Shown here: one piece after another, positions 52,594-62,004 of the stretch
How positions within the stretch are numbered: position 1 is the stretch's first letter
How the letters are laid out: every line of letters starts with the position of its first letter
Notes under the pieces: generated by a model
Databases searched by the model: none
What the model saw: the letters and a program-made list of their open reading frames with translations, nothing else
Told to the model about the DNA's origin: nothing
Translations under genes and position numbers: made by a program
Source of the DNA: Saprospirales bacterium
Lineage (GTDB): Bacteria; Bacteroidota; Bacteroidia; Chitinophagales; Saprospiraceae
DNA length: 64,000 bases
Assembly (NCBI GenBank): GCA_002698985.1
Contig: PAAY01000061.1
Coordinates: 22,204-86,203 of the forward strand
Direction: 5' to 3'

Positions 52594-53908
52594 CAACCAC
52601 CACATTGTCAATCCTGAAAGAAGAGGTCAGGCCGGACGTGCCGCTGCCGACGTATTTGAAGCCGATGAAGACCGTTTCGCCCTGCCAGGGGGAGAGGTCG
52701 ATATCGCCGGAGGCAACCCATTCGTGGTCGGGGGTGCTTTGGTTGGCCAGGGTGGCTTGCAAGGGCTGCCAGGTGGCCAGGTTGGGATCGCAGACAAAGT
52801 CGGTGCTGATCCAGACACTGAGGCCTTCATGGGTCCAGAAAGCCTTGGCGCTGTCGAAAGTGAGCACCTTCGGCGCATCCACGACGATGCCGGGCGTTAC
52901 CAGCCAACTTTCCATTTCAGGTGAGGTGTCGTTGAAGGCTGTGGCCTGGGTGTAAACATTGCCGTCGAACTCTTTGTAGATCCACAGGCGGGAGCCTTTG
53001 GTGGCGATGTTGGTCCAGCCGTTGAGTTCCACGTTGTCGTTGTTGTTGCCGCTTTGGAAATCTTCGTCAATGTCGCTGACGGTCACCGGAGTGGTTCCGG
53101 CGCAGGGATCGAAAGAGCAGCGGTCGCCATCCATCTGCAGGTCGTCCAATGAGCGAATGAGGAACTGAAAATCATCCCTGAAAACACTCAGCACCCCTAC
53201 AAATGTGCCGCCGCCGTTGGGAACCGAAGCTCCCGCAAAGGAGGCATAACCGCTGGTTCTGACGATGACCTGGTTCATGGCGCAGTCTTCCAGGTAGCGG
53301 TTGTAGGAAGTGCGGGTCACCGGATCGGCGAAGGTGCGGGAGGTGTCGGCGGTGATGAACTGCACATTGTCCAGTTGGATGAGGGTGCTTACATCGTCGA
53401 GGGTCAGATCGGTGATGTTTTTCACCTTCGGGGCTGGCGCCCCAACTTTCTTGCCCTTCACCAGGTGGTCGGTGACGGTGATGATGGGCCCCAGTGAGAG
53501 GTCTTCAGTGACATAGCCACCCAGTTGCACCAGGTTGTTGTAGTCGCCCAATACCAGTCCTTTGCATTTCACATAAACCTGCCTTCCAATGGGATAGAGT
53601 ACATAGCTGTCAGCGATGTCGGTCAGAATTTCAATTCCACCGGTTTCATCCTGCAGCACGAATGACCGGAACCAGTTGCCGGAGGCATCGTCAGCCACCA
53701 CAACGCCACCAATGATGATGTCTTCATCGATGGTTTCATAACTGCCGGAGCTGTGCAGGGCCTTGAAATCTTTGATGGTCATGGTTGGGTTCAGTCCCGG
53801 ATCCACACCGTCCACTGGAGGGGTGTCGAAATCTTCGTCCAGGCAGGCCGTAAAGCCCACTGTCAGGATAATTGCGAAGAAAAAAGCAAAGAAATTTCTG
53901 GTATTCAT
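52589..53908 (-). CDS. DUF5689 domain lipoprotein with C-terminal adhesin-like domain
   Basis: 439 residues. Lipobox FTAC (Cys22). DUF5689 from about residue 42 to 265 (IDEDIIIGGVVVADDASGNW, LQDETGGIEILTD, LGGYVTEDLSLGP), an OB-fold-like nucleic-acid/surface domain common in Bacteroidota, then a cleaved-adhesin/choice-of-anchor-type jelly roll (about 285-439: WTNIATKGSRLWIY, ESWLVTPGI, FRIDNVVVE). Lies directly downstream of a TonB receptor on the same strand, the usual pairing; the two may form an outer-membrane uptake complex for an unknown ligand. Confidence 0.85.
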   Translation of the reverse strand: MNTRNFFAFFFAIILTVGFTACLDEDFDTPPVDGVDPGLNPTMTIKDFKALHSSGSYETIDEDIIIGGVVVADDASGNWFRSFVLQDETGGIEILTDIADSYVLYPIGRQVYVKCKGLVLGDYNNLVQLGGYVTEDLSLGPIITVTDHLVKGKKVGAPAPKVKNITDLTLDDVSTLIQLDNVQFITADTSRTFADPVTRTSYNRYLEDCAMNQVIVRTSGYASFAGASVPNGGGTFVGVLSVFRDDFQFLIRSLDDLQMDGDRCSFDPCAGTTPVTVSDIDEDFQSGNNNDNVELNGWTNIATKGSRLWIYKEFDGNVYTQATAFNDTSPEMESWLVTPGIVVDAPKVLTFDSAKAFWTHEGLSVWISTDFVCDPNLATWQPLQATLANQSTPDHEWVASGDIDLSPWQGETVFIGFKYVGSGTSGLTSSFRIDNVVVE

Positions 53909-53949
53909 CGGTTGAATGTTTTTCTGATGTTGTTTGATTTGGGTTTATG

Positions 53950-53999
53950 GAGGATTATAGAGGATTATGGAGGATTATAGAGGATTATGGAGGATTATC
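53950..53999 (+). repeat. Five copies of the decamer GAGGATTATr
   Basis: Five consecutive 10-bp units alternating A and G at the last position (C in the fifth). Lies 40 bp before the DUF5689 ATG, in the leader if it is co-transcribed with the TonB receptor. Confidence 0.85.
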
Positions 54000-54044
54000 G
54001 GGGTGTTGGGTACGTTGGATGAATCGTACGAGGTAGCGCTTCAA

Positions 54045-54080
54045 AACCCTGCACTCTCAACTCTAAACCCTACACTTCTA
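54045..54080 (-). repeat. Heptamer repeat at the TonB receptor stop codon
   Basis: TAG stop (54080-54078) followed by about five degenerate rGTGTAG units, fourth block of this family. Confidence 0.75.
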
Positions 54081-56822
54081 AAATCTCACCGCTCCCATTA
54101 CAAAGAAGTTGGTGCCGTAGGCATAGAAATACCTCGGACCAAAAACATTGAGGCCGGTGCGTTCCACGTCCTGGCGTTCGAAGCGGAGTTGCTCATAGCC
54201 GCCGGTGATGACTTCTGCGTTCAGCAGGTTGGTTACACCGCCGGTGAGGTAGAAAAAGGTGTTCCGGTTGATTCTGAATGACTTGTAGGCGAACAGGTCC
54301 ACGGTGAAGCGGTCGGGCACCCGGGTCTGGTTGACGATCTGGTTGTAAAACTCAGAACCTTGTTCCAGGCCGAAAACCTGATCGGCCGTCCGGCGTTCCG
54401 GACTGAAGTCGATGTAGTTCCTGTCAAAAAAATTCACGGTGATGCTCGCTGACCAATAGTTGGGCGAGCGGTAGTCGAGCCCGAGGCTTGCGGCCGTTTG
54501 CGGCGTGCCGGGCACGTAAAAGTTTTTGATGTAAATGGTGCCACGGTCCTGGATGATGCCATCGTCATCCTGGATGAAGATGCCGTTCGGCCGGGAGGTG
54601 TAGATGTACTCGCCGATGCTGGCGGCTCCGTTGAGCGTGAGGGTGGGAGAGAGCTTGGCAGAGAGTGCCAGCTCCACCCCGGCGTGGCGGCGGTCGAGGC
54701 CAGTGAGGATGTAGGTTCCGAAATTGGAGATGTCACCCGGCAGGAAAAAGCGGTTGATCTTCAGGGCATCGTTGATCTGGGCATAGAAGAAGGTGGCCCG
54801 TGCTTTTACCGAAGGAGAGCGAAGCTGGTAGCCACCCTCGGCGGCGTAAACCTTCTCATTGGTCAGTCCCGGCACCAGTTGGTCCCGTTGGCGGGGTGAG
54901 GCATAGGCATCTCTCGGGTTTGGCGGACGGGTGATGAAAGCCAGGTTGCCATAGAGGTAATTCCGGCCGTCGATTTTGAATGTCATTCCACCTTTGATGC
55001 CCACGTTGCTGAACTCTTGTTTTTCAGACTCGCCGTAGGAACTGTCGGGAAAGCGGCCCGTGCGGTACTTGCCCTCCCGCCAAAAAGTTGTTTTGGAGAA
55101 GGAGCCCGTTGCGAAGAAATCAATTTTGCGATAGCTGAACTGCCCTTGCAGCCAATAGCCGTTTTTGCGGGCGTTGATGTCGTAGTCCCAGCCGTAGGTG
55201 TCACCTTCTCTGACCACCACTTCCGGGTCGTTCAAGTTGTTCTTCGCAAAATCGATATCGAATCCTTCTTCCAGGGCAAAGCGGTTGAGGTTGACGTAGT
55301 AATCACCGCCCAACAGGTCTGTCAGTTCCCTGAAATAATGGGTGCTTTCGTTTTGGTACTGCACACCGAAGTTCAGTGTCAGGTGGTCAGAAACAACATT
55401 CTGGTAAACGGTGTTGGCGTTTATTTTCCGTGTGTCAGAGCGGTTGTTGGCAATGACGTATTGCGACCAGATGCCCGGGGTATCTTCCCAGCTCTGGCCG
55501 TTCATGGCGTTGGCTTCGTAAAGCTGGTCCCACTGAATTTGCAGCAGGTCGGGGTTGTTTTGGTAGAGTGCAGTCAGTTCATCAGCCACAGCGCTGCTTT
55601 CCAGCGCAAAGTAGCTGGGCAACTTCCGGTAGTAATCCGCACGGGGATCGGGGGCATTGAACCAGTCAATACCAGAGCGGCCGTAACGGCCAAACTGTGT
55701 GCCGACCGTGGTGATCAGGGAGGCATTCTCGGTCATCTGCCAGTCGTGTCTCAGAATGACCAGCGGCTGGTGGGCATCAATAACCCTTGCATTGCGCTTT
55801 TTGCCTTGCTGGTAGCCCCAGTTGGGGTTGTAAAAGTTGGTGCCGGCCAGGTCGTTCACCTCTTCGGTACCTGCTCCCTGCTGGCCCCGGCGCACTGGAG
55901 CTCCCAGCGTGGTAAGGTTGAGCAGGTGGCGCTTGCCCAGCTTCCTGTCAACAGATGCAAACCAGGCCCATGCGTCGTAAAAGGTTCCGGGAACGTAGCC
56001 CTCTTTGGCCAGCCGGCGGCTTCCCGAAAACGAAAAGGCCCAGCCTGATGGCTGCATTCCGGTGCTCCAGGTACCCATCCAGCGGTGCGAGTAGCTGCGG
56101 TTTGAAAACAGGTATGAAAAGCGGCGTTGTTTGCGCTGTTCGCTGGCGCGGGTGTCAAAAGCCGTCACACCGCCCAGTCCGCCAAAACTGTAGGCATTGG
56201 CGCTGAGGTCAATGGTGCTTTCCCGGTTGCGGGTTACGTCGTTCAGACCACCCCACACGCTCCAGTAAACGGCGTCGTTGTCGAGGTTTGTCACGGGCAT
56301 GCCGTTGAAAAATACCTCGGTCTCGTTGCGGTAGCCCCGGATGTCGAAGCCGCCGTTGCTGAGGTTGAAGGCAGCCGCAGAGATGAAAGGATCTCGTGAG
56401 GCGGAAAGGATGCCGCTGATGTTTTCACTCTCGATGTCTCCCTCATCTTCGCCTTCCGGCAATGTGATGACGGGTATGCGGTCTTCACCCGTGATCTGGT
56501 TCAGGTCCAGCGCTTCCGGTGTGAGGAGAATGCTGCCCAGGTCCATTTCCTTGTTTGCCGTCGGCAAAATGGTGAGGGTGTTATCCCGGTACCCTGGGGC
56601 TTTGAAGTTCACCTGCAAGTTTTGCCCGTCGGCCTTTACGGCCAACTCAAAGCTGCCGTCAGCTGCAGTGTAGGTCACGGCAGCGCCCACCGTCACTTCC
56701 ACGGCTTCCACTGCCAGTCCGCTGTTGGCATCCAGCACCTGACCTTTCAGGGTAATGACTTGTGAAATTGCGTAAGCCGAGAAAAGGAGGGTAAATAAGA
56801 GCGTAGCGTAGATTCGTTTCAT
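54078..56822 (-). CDS. TonB-dependent receptor with carboxypeptidase-regulatory-like N-terminus
   Basis: 914 residues from the ATG at 56822; the frame extends 177 bp upstream but only this start gives a signal peptide (LLFTLLFSAYAISQ) and it sits 20 bp after a -7 box. Residues 22-105 are a CarboxypepD_reg-like domain (LKGQVLDANSGLAVEAVEV), followed by a plug (SRDPFISAAAFNLSNGGFDIRGYRNETEVFFNG in sections) and a large beta-barrel ending in a terminal Phe (MGAVRF). Energy-coupled outer-membrane importer; ligand unknown. It is upstream of the DUF5689 lipoprotein, probably one transcript. Confidence 0.93.
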   Translation of the reverse strand: MKRIYATLLFTLLFSAYAISQVITLKGQVLDANSGLAVEAVEVTVGAAVTYTAADGSFELAVKADGQNLQVNFKAPGYRDNTLTILPTANKEMDLGSILLTPEALDLNQITGEDRIPVITLPEGEDEGDIESENISGILSASRDPFISAAAFNLSNGGFDIRGYRNETEVFFNGMPVTNLDNDAVYWSVWGGLNDVTRNRESTIDLSANAYSFGGLGGVTAFDTRASEQRKQRRFSYLFSNRSYSHRWMGTWSTGMQPSGWAFSFSGSRRLAKEGYVPGTFYDAWAWFASVDRKLGKRHLLNLTTLGAPVRRGQQGAGTEEVNDLAGTNFYNPNWGYQQGKKRNARVIDAHQPLVILRHDWQMTENASLITTVGTQFGRYGRSGIDWFNAPDPRADYYRKLPSYFALESSAVADELTALYQNNPDLLQIQWDQLYEANAMNGQSWEDTPGIWSQYVIANNRSDTRKINANTVYQNVVSDHLTLNFGVQYQNESTHYFRELTDLLGGDYYVNLNRFALEEGFDIDFAKNNLNDPEVVVREGDTYGWDYDINARKNGYWLQGQFSYRKIDFFATGSFSKTTFWREGKYRTGRFPDSSYGESEKQEFSNVGIKGGMTFKIDGRNYLYGNLAFITRPPNPRDAYASPRQRDQLVPGLTNEKVYAAEGGYQLRSPSVKARATFFYAQINDALKINRFFLPGDISNFGTYILTGLDRRHAGVELALSAKLSPTLTLNGAASIGEYIYTSRPNGIFIQDDDGIIQDRGTIYIKNFYVPGTPQTAASLGLDYRSPNYWSASITVNFFDRNYIDFSPERRTADQVFGLEQGSEFYNQIVNQTRVPDRFTVDLFAYKSFRINRNTFFYLTGGVTNLLNAEVITGGYEQLRFERQDVERTGLNVFGPRYFYAYGTNFFVMGAVRF

Positions 56823-56841
56823 GCTTCTGTTTTTCGGACGG

Positions 56842-56849
56842 CAAAGGTA
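56842..56849 (-). promoter_or_regulatory. Predicted -7 box for the TonB receptor operon
   Basis: Minus strand TACCTTTG, 19 bp before the ATG at 56822. No -33 TTG at the right spacing. Confidence 0.5.
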
Positions 56850-56989
56850 GCACGATCGGGCACAGATTCTAAGCTTGTTGAGAAAAATTAACCGATGGGT
56901 AAAGTGTGGGACAATGTTGTTTGTACCGCTTGTTATCGGAGTGATGAATAATGTGTGGGTGATGACCCTGCTTTGTCCAGGGGTAACAG

Positions 56990-58702
56990 CTATGGGCATG
57001 AAGATTTGATGCTCTCAAGCCTCCGGATCAGTTCGTCAATGTTCAAATCGTGCTCATCCAGAAATCGAAAGAGGATGGCTCCACTGGGAAGGAAGACCAC
57101 ATAGTTTTCACCGAACCCAAGCATATAAGTTGCATTGACTGTACACCTGTCAGTACGGATGCTTTTAACCCAAAAGGAATGGCGATACCAAGTTCCACGA
57201 AAATCGCCATTGGTGCTATAGCCGCTCCAATCGGTTTTTCCCATGGCTTCCAGAACTCTTTGTCTGTTCAGCAATTGCACGCCATTGTGGCTTCCGCCAT
57301 TCTGGAACAAAAGCGCAATTTTGGCTGCCTCGTCAATGGTGGGCAAAGCTCCAAGTGCCAATATTGGAATCGCATCTTTATCATTTTCCTCGATGGTAAG
57401 TAACAGGCTAAAGTGACCAGCTCCAATTGGTGTCAGGACGTTTTCACGCACCAAATCCCAATAATTGACATCCTCTCCCTCATGCGCTTTGACGAATTGC
57501 TGAAGGGCGTAGGAAAGTACAAACAAATTGGCCGAAGCGTAATTGAATTTTTCACCGGGAGCTTCCGGTGAATCACCCAATTTCGCAATGCTGTTAATAA
57601 TATCCTCTGCAGATTCATGTGCAATGACGGTGCTGAAAAAATGCTCCAGCCTTTCGCTGCCTACGGTTCCTGTTACCATATTCAGTGTGTGGCCAAAGGT
57701 CACGCCCTGCCAACCGGGGTGTTCTGCCAAAGCAGGCACATAATCAGAAATATGAGCTTCAAAAACACCATCCGGGTACCTTTCTTCAAAATACATTAGA
57801 GCCAATGCCCCCGCCATGCTTTTGGTGACGGAGTACAAGCCATGGCGCATTTCTTCAGGATAAGGGTATAGCCCGTGTCGTGTTTTTGGTGGATGCAGGT
57901 AGAGGCTGCTATCTACCCAAACGGCACCCAGACTGGTAGGTGCATTGGTGTGAATCATTTTCTCAAAATATCCGGCCAGTTGTCCCTGCCGGTCAATTTC
58001 CGACAGGGGGAAGATAGGCAACCGGTTTTCCAATTCCAACAGGTGATTTTCAATTATATGGGCTGAATCATTTAAAAGCTGAGGAAAATACCGGGCGGGC
58101 AGTGTGCCGTTGATATTACCAAGCTGTTTGTCGTCAATATCGGCAGTTTCCTGGCTGCATTGGATGCATATTGAACTGATGCTGTCTGCCTTGTAAACAA
58201 AGGTGGCTACACAGTTTCTAGCCTGGCCTGCCCAACGGTCGGTCAAGGTAAGTGGAAAAGAGGCCCTATCCCAAGCCCCGTCTTCCTCCTCATGCCATAC
58301 CTTTCCCGCACCTGCAATGACATCCCAATAGCTTTCACTTTGCTTCCTCGTTATAATTTTATCCTTAATGCGAGGTACCAGCATTCCATTGGCTGAAATA
58401 AAATCAAGCTGGATTGCAGGAAAAATATTTTCTCCAGGGTAGTAGGCTTTTTCTTTTGGAAAATTCAACCCGGATTCAGCAATGCTAATACGACCCGAAA
58501 AAGGTAAATGGGCTTCAGTACCCCATGAGGGCCTGGTAAAATAACTCATGTCTAAAAATTCCTGATGCCGGCCTTGTAGCAGTTCCTGACTTGTTAAAGA
58601 TGTTCGTGGTTTGGTGATCGCCGGTCCATCCCACTCAAGCGGTTTGTTGTGGCAGCAGAGAAAAAGAGAAGAGATTGCGAAGAAAAGGAAGAATCGTTTC
58701 AA
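56990..58702 (-). CDS. Serine hydrolase, class C beta-lactamase/penicillin-binding protein fold
   Basis: 570 residues. Lipoprotein-type signal (SSLFLCCHNK). About 230 residues of unknown N-terminal beta domain, then a beta-lactamase-related domain: SVTK (SxxK nucleophile and base) in HGLYSVTKSMAGALA near residue 285, the YAS (YxN/S) motif in FNYASANLFVLSYAL near 390, and a late TYMLGFGENYVVFLP strand. Probably a periplasmic esterase, amidase or peptidase rather than a resistance enzyme. Its stop lies upstream of the TonB operon promoter, so the units are separate. Confidence 0.85.
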   Translation of the reverse strand: MKRFFLFFAISSLFLCCHNKPLEWDGPAITKPRTSLTSQELLQGRHQEFLDMSYFTRPSWGTEAHLPFSGRISIAESGLNFPKEKAYYPGENIFPAIQLDFISANGMLVPRIKDKIITRKQSESYWDVIAGAGKVWHEEEDGAWDRASFPLTLTDRWAGQARNCVATFVYKADSISSICIQCSQETADIDDKQLGNINGTLPARYFPQLLNDSAHIIENHLLELENRLPIFPLSEIDRQGQLAGYFEKMIHTNAPTSLGAVWVDSSLYLHPPKTRHGLYPYPEEMRHGLYSVTKSMAGALALMYFEERYPDGVFEAHISDYVPALAEHPGWQGVTFGHTLNMVTGTVGSERLEHFFSTVIAHESAEDIINSIAKLGDSPEAPGEKFNYASANLFVLSYALQQFVKAHEGEDVNYWDLVRENVLTPIGAGHFSLLLTIEENDKDAIPILALGALPTIDEAAKIALLFQNGGSHNGVQLLNRQRVLEAMGKTDWSGYSTNGDFRGTWYRHSFWVKSIRTDRCTVNATYMLGFGENYVVFLPSGAILFRFLDEHDLNIDELIRRLESIKSSCP

Positions 58703-58744
58703 ATGTGGTGTTTGGTTGGAGTGAATTCTAAATCTTGATCAGCC

Positions 58745-58773
58745 CAAAAGTAGGATTATCCCGAAAGCTACAA
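58745..58773 (-). promoter_or_regulatory. Predicted promoter of the serine hydrolase gene
   Basis: Minus strand -33 TTG (58773-58771), 18-nt spacer, -7 TACTTTTG (58752-58745). Spacer one base under the usual range. Confidence 0.5.
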
Positions 58774-58903
58774 CTGCGTTTGGTATCAACCCCGGTATTA
58801 CATAGACAATTGGATTCTGGTTTTCTTTGAAATGAGAAAAAGAGGTCATTTTGACCGGAAATTTGTTTCTATTATTTCCGCAAATATGCCGTTTTGGAGA
58901 AAC

Positions 58904-59845
58904 TCACCATGGCAGTTTCAGTGCCATTACCTCCTGTTCGTAAAAGGCCTCCAATTTATGTATTTCCTCAAGGGTGAGCGGCTTTTCAAGACTTCTGAGG
59001 TTTTGCTTTAACTGGTCAATGCTCCCGCATCCGGGAATCACGGTTGAGACAGCATCATAACCAAGGCAAAAAGCAATGGCTTTTTGTGGCAATTCATCCC
59101 CGGTTTGCAGTATGCGTTTGACCTGCTCAACCAACCTGGCTCTTGTCTTGATGTCCTCCCGGGTCCAGCGGCTGCGGACTCCTTCAAATGTACTGTTTTC
59201 ATGGTATTTGCCTGACAGCCAGCCAGAATCCAAAGGAATTTTTGCAATGACCCCTGCCTGCTTTTCCTGCACGAGATCGAAAGCCGAAGATACCTCCTGG
59301 TGCAGGATGTTGAAAAAGGCTTCCACCACTTTTGAATTGGTGGTGTTCAGCAATAACCTCATCTCATGTGGAGTGTCCACGGAGGCCCCGTAAGCCTTTA
59401 TCTTTCCTTCTTCCACCAGCTTTTCGAGTACCTCGTAATGATCGGTTTTGTTTCCATCGAGGAACTCCATTGGCGGGTTGTGCAGGATCAGGGAATCCAC
59501 GTAGTCCGTTCCCAATCGCTTCAAACTACCCTCCAACGAACTGCGAATGGCATCAGAACGGAAATTGAACTGACCTGTGTGGCTGTGCCCGAATTTGGTG
59601 TTGATGACAAGCTTGCTCCTGTCGAATCCTTTCAGGGCTTTGCCAAGCCGTTCTTCGCTTGTGCCCAGTCCGTAGTTGGGCGCAGTGTCAAAGAAATTAA
59701 CCCCTTGTTCCAAAGCATGCCTGACCAATGCAATGGCTTTCTTTTCGGTCATGGATTTCCATCCCGAATTGATACCCAACTGCCAGGTGCCTAAACCAAT
59801 GGCCGAAACTTTGGGAAGAGTGGGGGTGAGGGGGCGGTAGTTCAT
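58904..59845 (-). CDS. Aldo/keto reductase
   Basis: 313 residues from the ATG at 59845 (the 47-residue upstream extension has no family character). NADPH-dependent TIM barrel. Catalytic set: Asp and Tyr in FFDTAPNYGLGTSEERLGKAL near residue 54, Lys in INTKFGHS, His in SLILHNPPMEF; the cofactor loop is near IPGCGSIDQLKQNL at the end. Substrate unknown; general carbonyl reduction. Confidence 0.92.
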   Translation of the reverse strand: MNYRPLTPTLPKVSAIGLGTWQLGINSGWKSMTEKKAIALVRHALEQGVNFFDTAPNYGLGTSEERLGKALKGFDRSKLVINTKFGHSHTGQFNFRSDAIRSSLEGSLKRLGTDYVDSLILHNPPMEFLDGNKTDHYEVLEKLVEEGKIKAYGASVDTPHEMRLLLNTTNSKVVEAFFNILHQEVSSAFDLVQEKQAGVIAKIPLDSGWLSGKYHENSTFEGVRSRWTREDIKTRARLVEQVKRILQTGDELPQKAIAFCLGYDAVSTVIPGCGSIDQLKQNLRSLEKPLTLEEIHKLEAFYEQEVMALKLPW

Positions 59846-60073
59846 GGAAAAGAGGAGGTTGAATTTTCTGCTTGTTGATGCTTTGAAAAATTTTGGCAGC
59901 CATTCCAAAAAATCGGCTCTGAGTTTACCGAAGGAAAAGTATAGAAAAACTGGATGTGAGGATGAAAGTCCTGTTTCACTTCGCAAATCAAATCGTTACA
60001 AAATTGCTGAAGTGGTGCGGATCCTGCAGTCTCTACCGAATAGACATAGCACTCAGCTGATCATGGTGGTGCC

Positions 60074-60580
60074 TCACGGCTCTATCTTTATGTTTCTCAA
60101 TTGTTCCGCTTTCGATGCCAGGCTGTTGTAATAGGAGTAAAGGGTGTCGAGGTCACCTGGTTGGAAATCCTTGAACTCTCGATGGGTTTTGTAAAAGGCA
60201 TTCAGTTTGTTCAGCATGCCAAGGTATTCGTCCCGGATGTTTCTAACTTGTTCTTTGTTTTTGCCAGTGGAGTAAAGCGAACTGAGCAGGTTGAAGTACT
60301 GAACGCTTGCCAGACTAGCTTCGCCGAAGTTTCTCATATTCCTGTAAAAATCGTTTTTCGAGATCAGTGCGATCGTGTCGGGCCGCAGGTATTTGTCGAT
60401 CGTTTCCATGTTGTGAGTATAAATAGCCATGAGATCGCTGCACGCCTGGTCAACCTGGTAGCTGACGTTGTTGATGAATTCACTGTGGCCACTATCATCC
60501 TTGCAGCCGAAGAGGGAACTAATTGCAAGGATAACAATGAAAAAAATGATGTGCTTTTGTGGTGTACTGCTATACAACAT
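60074..60580 (-). CDS. Small helical lipoprotein, unknown function
   Basis: 168 residues. Lipobox LFGC (Cys26) after a hydrophobic run; the rest is predicted all-helical with repeated aromatic and Leu positions (YFNLLSSLYSTGKNKEQV, GMLNKLNAFYKTHREF). No family recognised. Divergent from the nuclease gene at 60949 across a 368-bp gap that carries the 104-bp element. Confidence 0.65.
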   Translation of the reverse strand: MLYSSTPQKHIIFFIVILAISSLFGCKDDSGHSEFINNVSYQVDQACSDLMAIYTHNMETIDKYLRPDTIALISKNDFYRNMRNFGEASLASVQYFNLLSSLYSTGKNKEQVRNIRDEYLGMLNKLNAFYKTHREFKDFQPGDLDTLYSYYNSLASKAEQLRNIKIEP

Positions 60581-60759
60581 ACCTGGCAGGTTTAGAGAAC
60601 AGAAAGTCCATTTCAGAATGTCATTTCACATTGGAGCTCATTAAAAATCCGGTGTCCAAATGTGCAAACAGGCCTTTATGCCGGAGCATTATTATTATTC
60701 AAAGTTAAAGCCAAAGCATGAAGCCAAAGAATTTTGGTTGATCTGACTGCACCCATTTC

Positions 60760-60863
60760 TATACCCAAGTCGAAGTGGTTTGGGAAAATTCAAGCCTATC
60801 ATTCCTGAGAGTATGGAGAGTTTGTGCGGCGTACGCCGCACAAACCACTTCGTTTTGAGTATA
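60760..60863 (+). repeat. 104-bp inverted-repeat element, copy B
   Basis: Outer arms 60760-60782 and 60841-60863 are imperfect inverted repeats (about 19 of 23 positions, starting TATAC). Inside the right arm is the hairpin GTTTGTGCGGC / GCCGCACAAAC (60820-60845) with a 4-nt loop. The 51 bp at 60813-60863 match 43205-43255 (inverted) except for the stem-loop core and one flanking base. MITE-like in form, or a structured RNA. The rest of 60581-60948 holds the promoter at 60915 only. Confidence 0.75.
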
Positions 60864-60914
60864 CAAAGGTGACCGGAGCAGCCGGCGTACTCTCCACCCC
60901 CTTCATGGAATTCC

Positions 60915-60922
60915 TACATTTG
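60915..60922 (+). promoter_or_regulatory. Predicted -7 box for the nuclease-helicase unit
   Basis: TACATTTG, 26 bp before the ATG at 60949. Confidence 0.5.
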
Positions 60923-60948
60923 CAACTCTTTACTGAAAACAAGCCTGC

Positions 60949-61989
60949 ATGAGACAAACTATCTTTCTTTTCCTTTTTCTGGTTCTGGCACTGATGGTCC
61001 GCGGGCAGGAGCAGCAGTACAAAGTGGCCTGCATTGGGTTTTACAACTTTGAAAACCTGTTCGACACCCTGGATACCCCGGACAAATTCGATGAGGAGTT
61101 TACGCCGCAGGGCACCCGGTTGTGGGATGGTGAGAAGTACAGTGAGAAGCTCCACAACCTGGCCCGTGTTGTTTCTGAATTGGGTACGGATTTGACACCT
61201 GACGGACCGGCATTGCTGGGTGTTGCGGAAATTGAAAACCGGCAGGTGCTGGAAGATTTCGTGCGGGAGCCTGCCATTGCGAAGCGAGGCTACGAAATCA
61301 TCCATTATGAGAGCCCCGACCGGCGGGGGATCGATGTGGCGCTGCTTTACCAGCCCAAGTACTTTACCCCGCTGGGCAGCCACCCGGTTCGACTGAACAT
61401 CAAAAACGAAAACGGGGACACTGTATATACCCGGGAAATCTTGTATGTCACCGGCCTGCTGGATGGGGACACCTTGCATGTGCTGGTAAACCACTGGCCC
61501 AGTCGCCGCGGGGGTGAAAAAGCAACCCGGCCCCTCCGCAATGCAGCGGCGATGCTCAACAAAAATGTGCGGGATTCACTGATTGCCCGGAACCCGGCTG
61601 CCAAAATCATCGTGATGGGCGACCTGAACGACGATCCCACCAGCCCCAGCGTGGCCAAAGTGCTGTTGGCGAAGCCGAAGAAGAACCAGTTGCGGAAAGG
61701 GGATTTCTTCAACCCCTGGCATGCCTTTTACAAACGGGGCATTGGTACTCTGGCCTACCGGGATGCCTGGAGCCTGTTCGACCAGATCCTCATTACCGAA
61801 GGCTTGGTGAATCCTGAAAATCCCGGCTATCATTTCTACAAAGCCAAGGTTTTTAACCCCACCTACCTGGTGCAAAAGACAGGGCAGTACAAGGGCTATC
61901 CATTCCGGACTTTTGACTTCGACAATTACATCCACGGGTACTCTGACCACTTTCCGGTTTGTATATATTTGCTCAAACCGCTCGACTGA
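60949..61989 (+). CDS. Secreted endonuclease/exonuclease/phosphatase family protein
   Basis: 346 residues. Signal peptide 1-19 (VLALMVRGQ). EEP fold motifs: FYNFENLFDTLD near residue 30, GVAEIENR (metal-binding Glu), YESPDRRGIDVALLY, NHWPSRRGG (catalytic His and Asn), VMGDLNDDP and YSDHFPV (closing Asp-His pair). Metal-dependent phosphodiesterase, probably an extracellular or periplasmic DNase. The PIF1-like gene begins 15 bp after its stop, so they are co-transcribed. Confidence 0.9.
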   Translation: MRQTIFLFLFLVLALMVRGQEQQYKVACIGFYNFENLFDTLDTPDKFDEEFTPQGTRLWDGEKYSEKLHNLARVVSELGTDLTPDGPALLGVAEIENRQVLEDFVREPAIAKRGYEIIHYESPDRRGIDVALLYQPKYFTPLGSHPVRLNIKNENGDTVYTREILYVTGLLDGDTLHVLVNHWPSRRGGEKATRPLRNAAAMLNKNVRDSLIARNPAAKIIVMGDLNDDPTSPSVAKVLLAKPKKNQLRKGDFFNPWHAFYKRGIGTLAYRDAWSLFDQILITEGLVNPENPGYHFYKAKVFNPTYLVQKTGQYKGYPFRTFDFDNYIHGYSDHFPVCIYLLKPLD

Positions 61990-62004
61990 CCAAAGCGGAA
62001 CGCA

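Noticed and set aside
55017..56048. 343-codon plus-strand frame across the TonB receptor
   Set aside because: Antisense shadow of a well-supported receptor; no motif.
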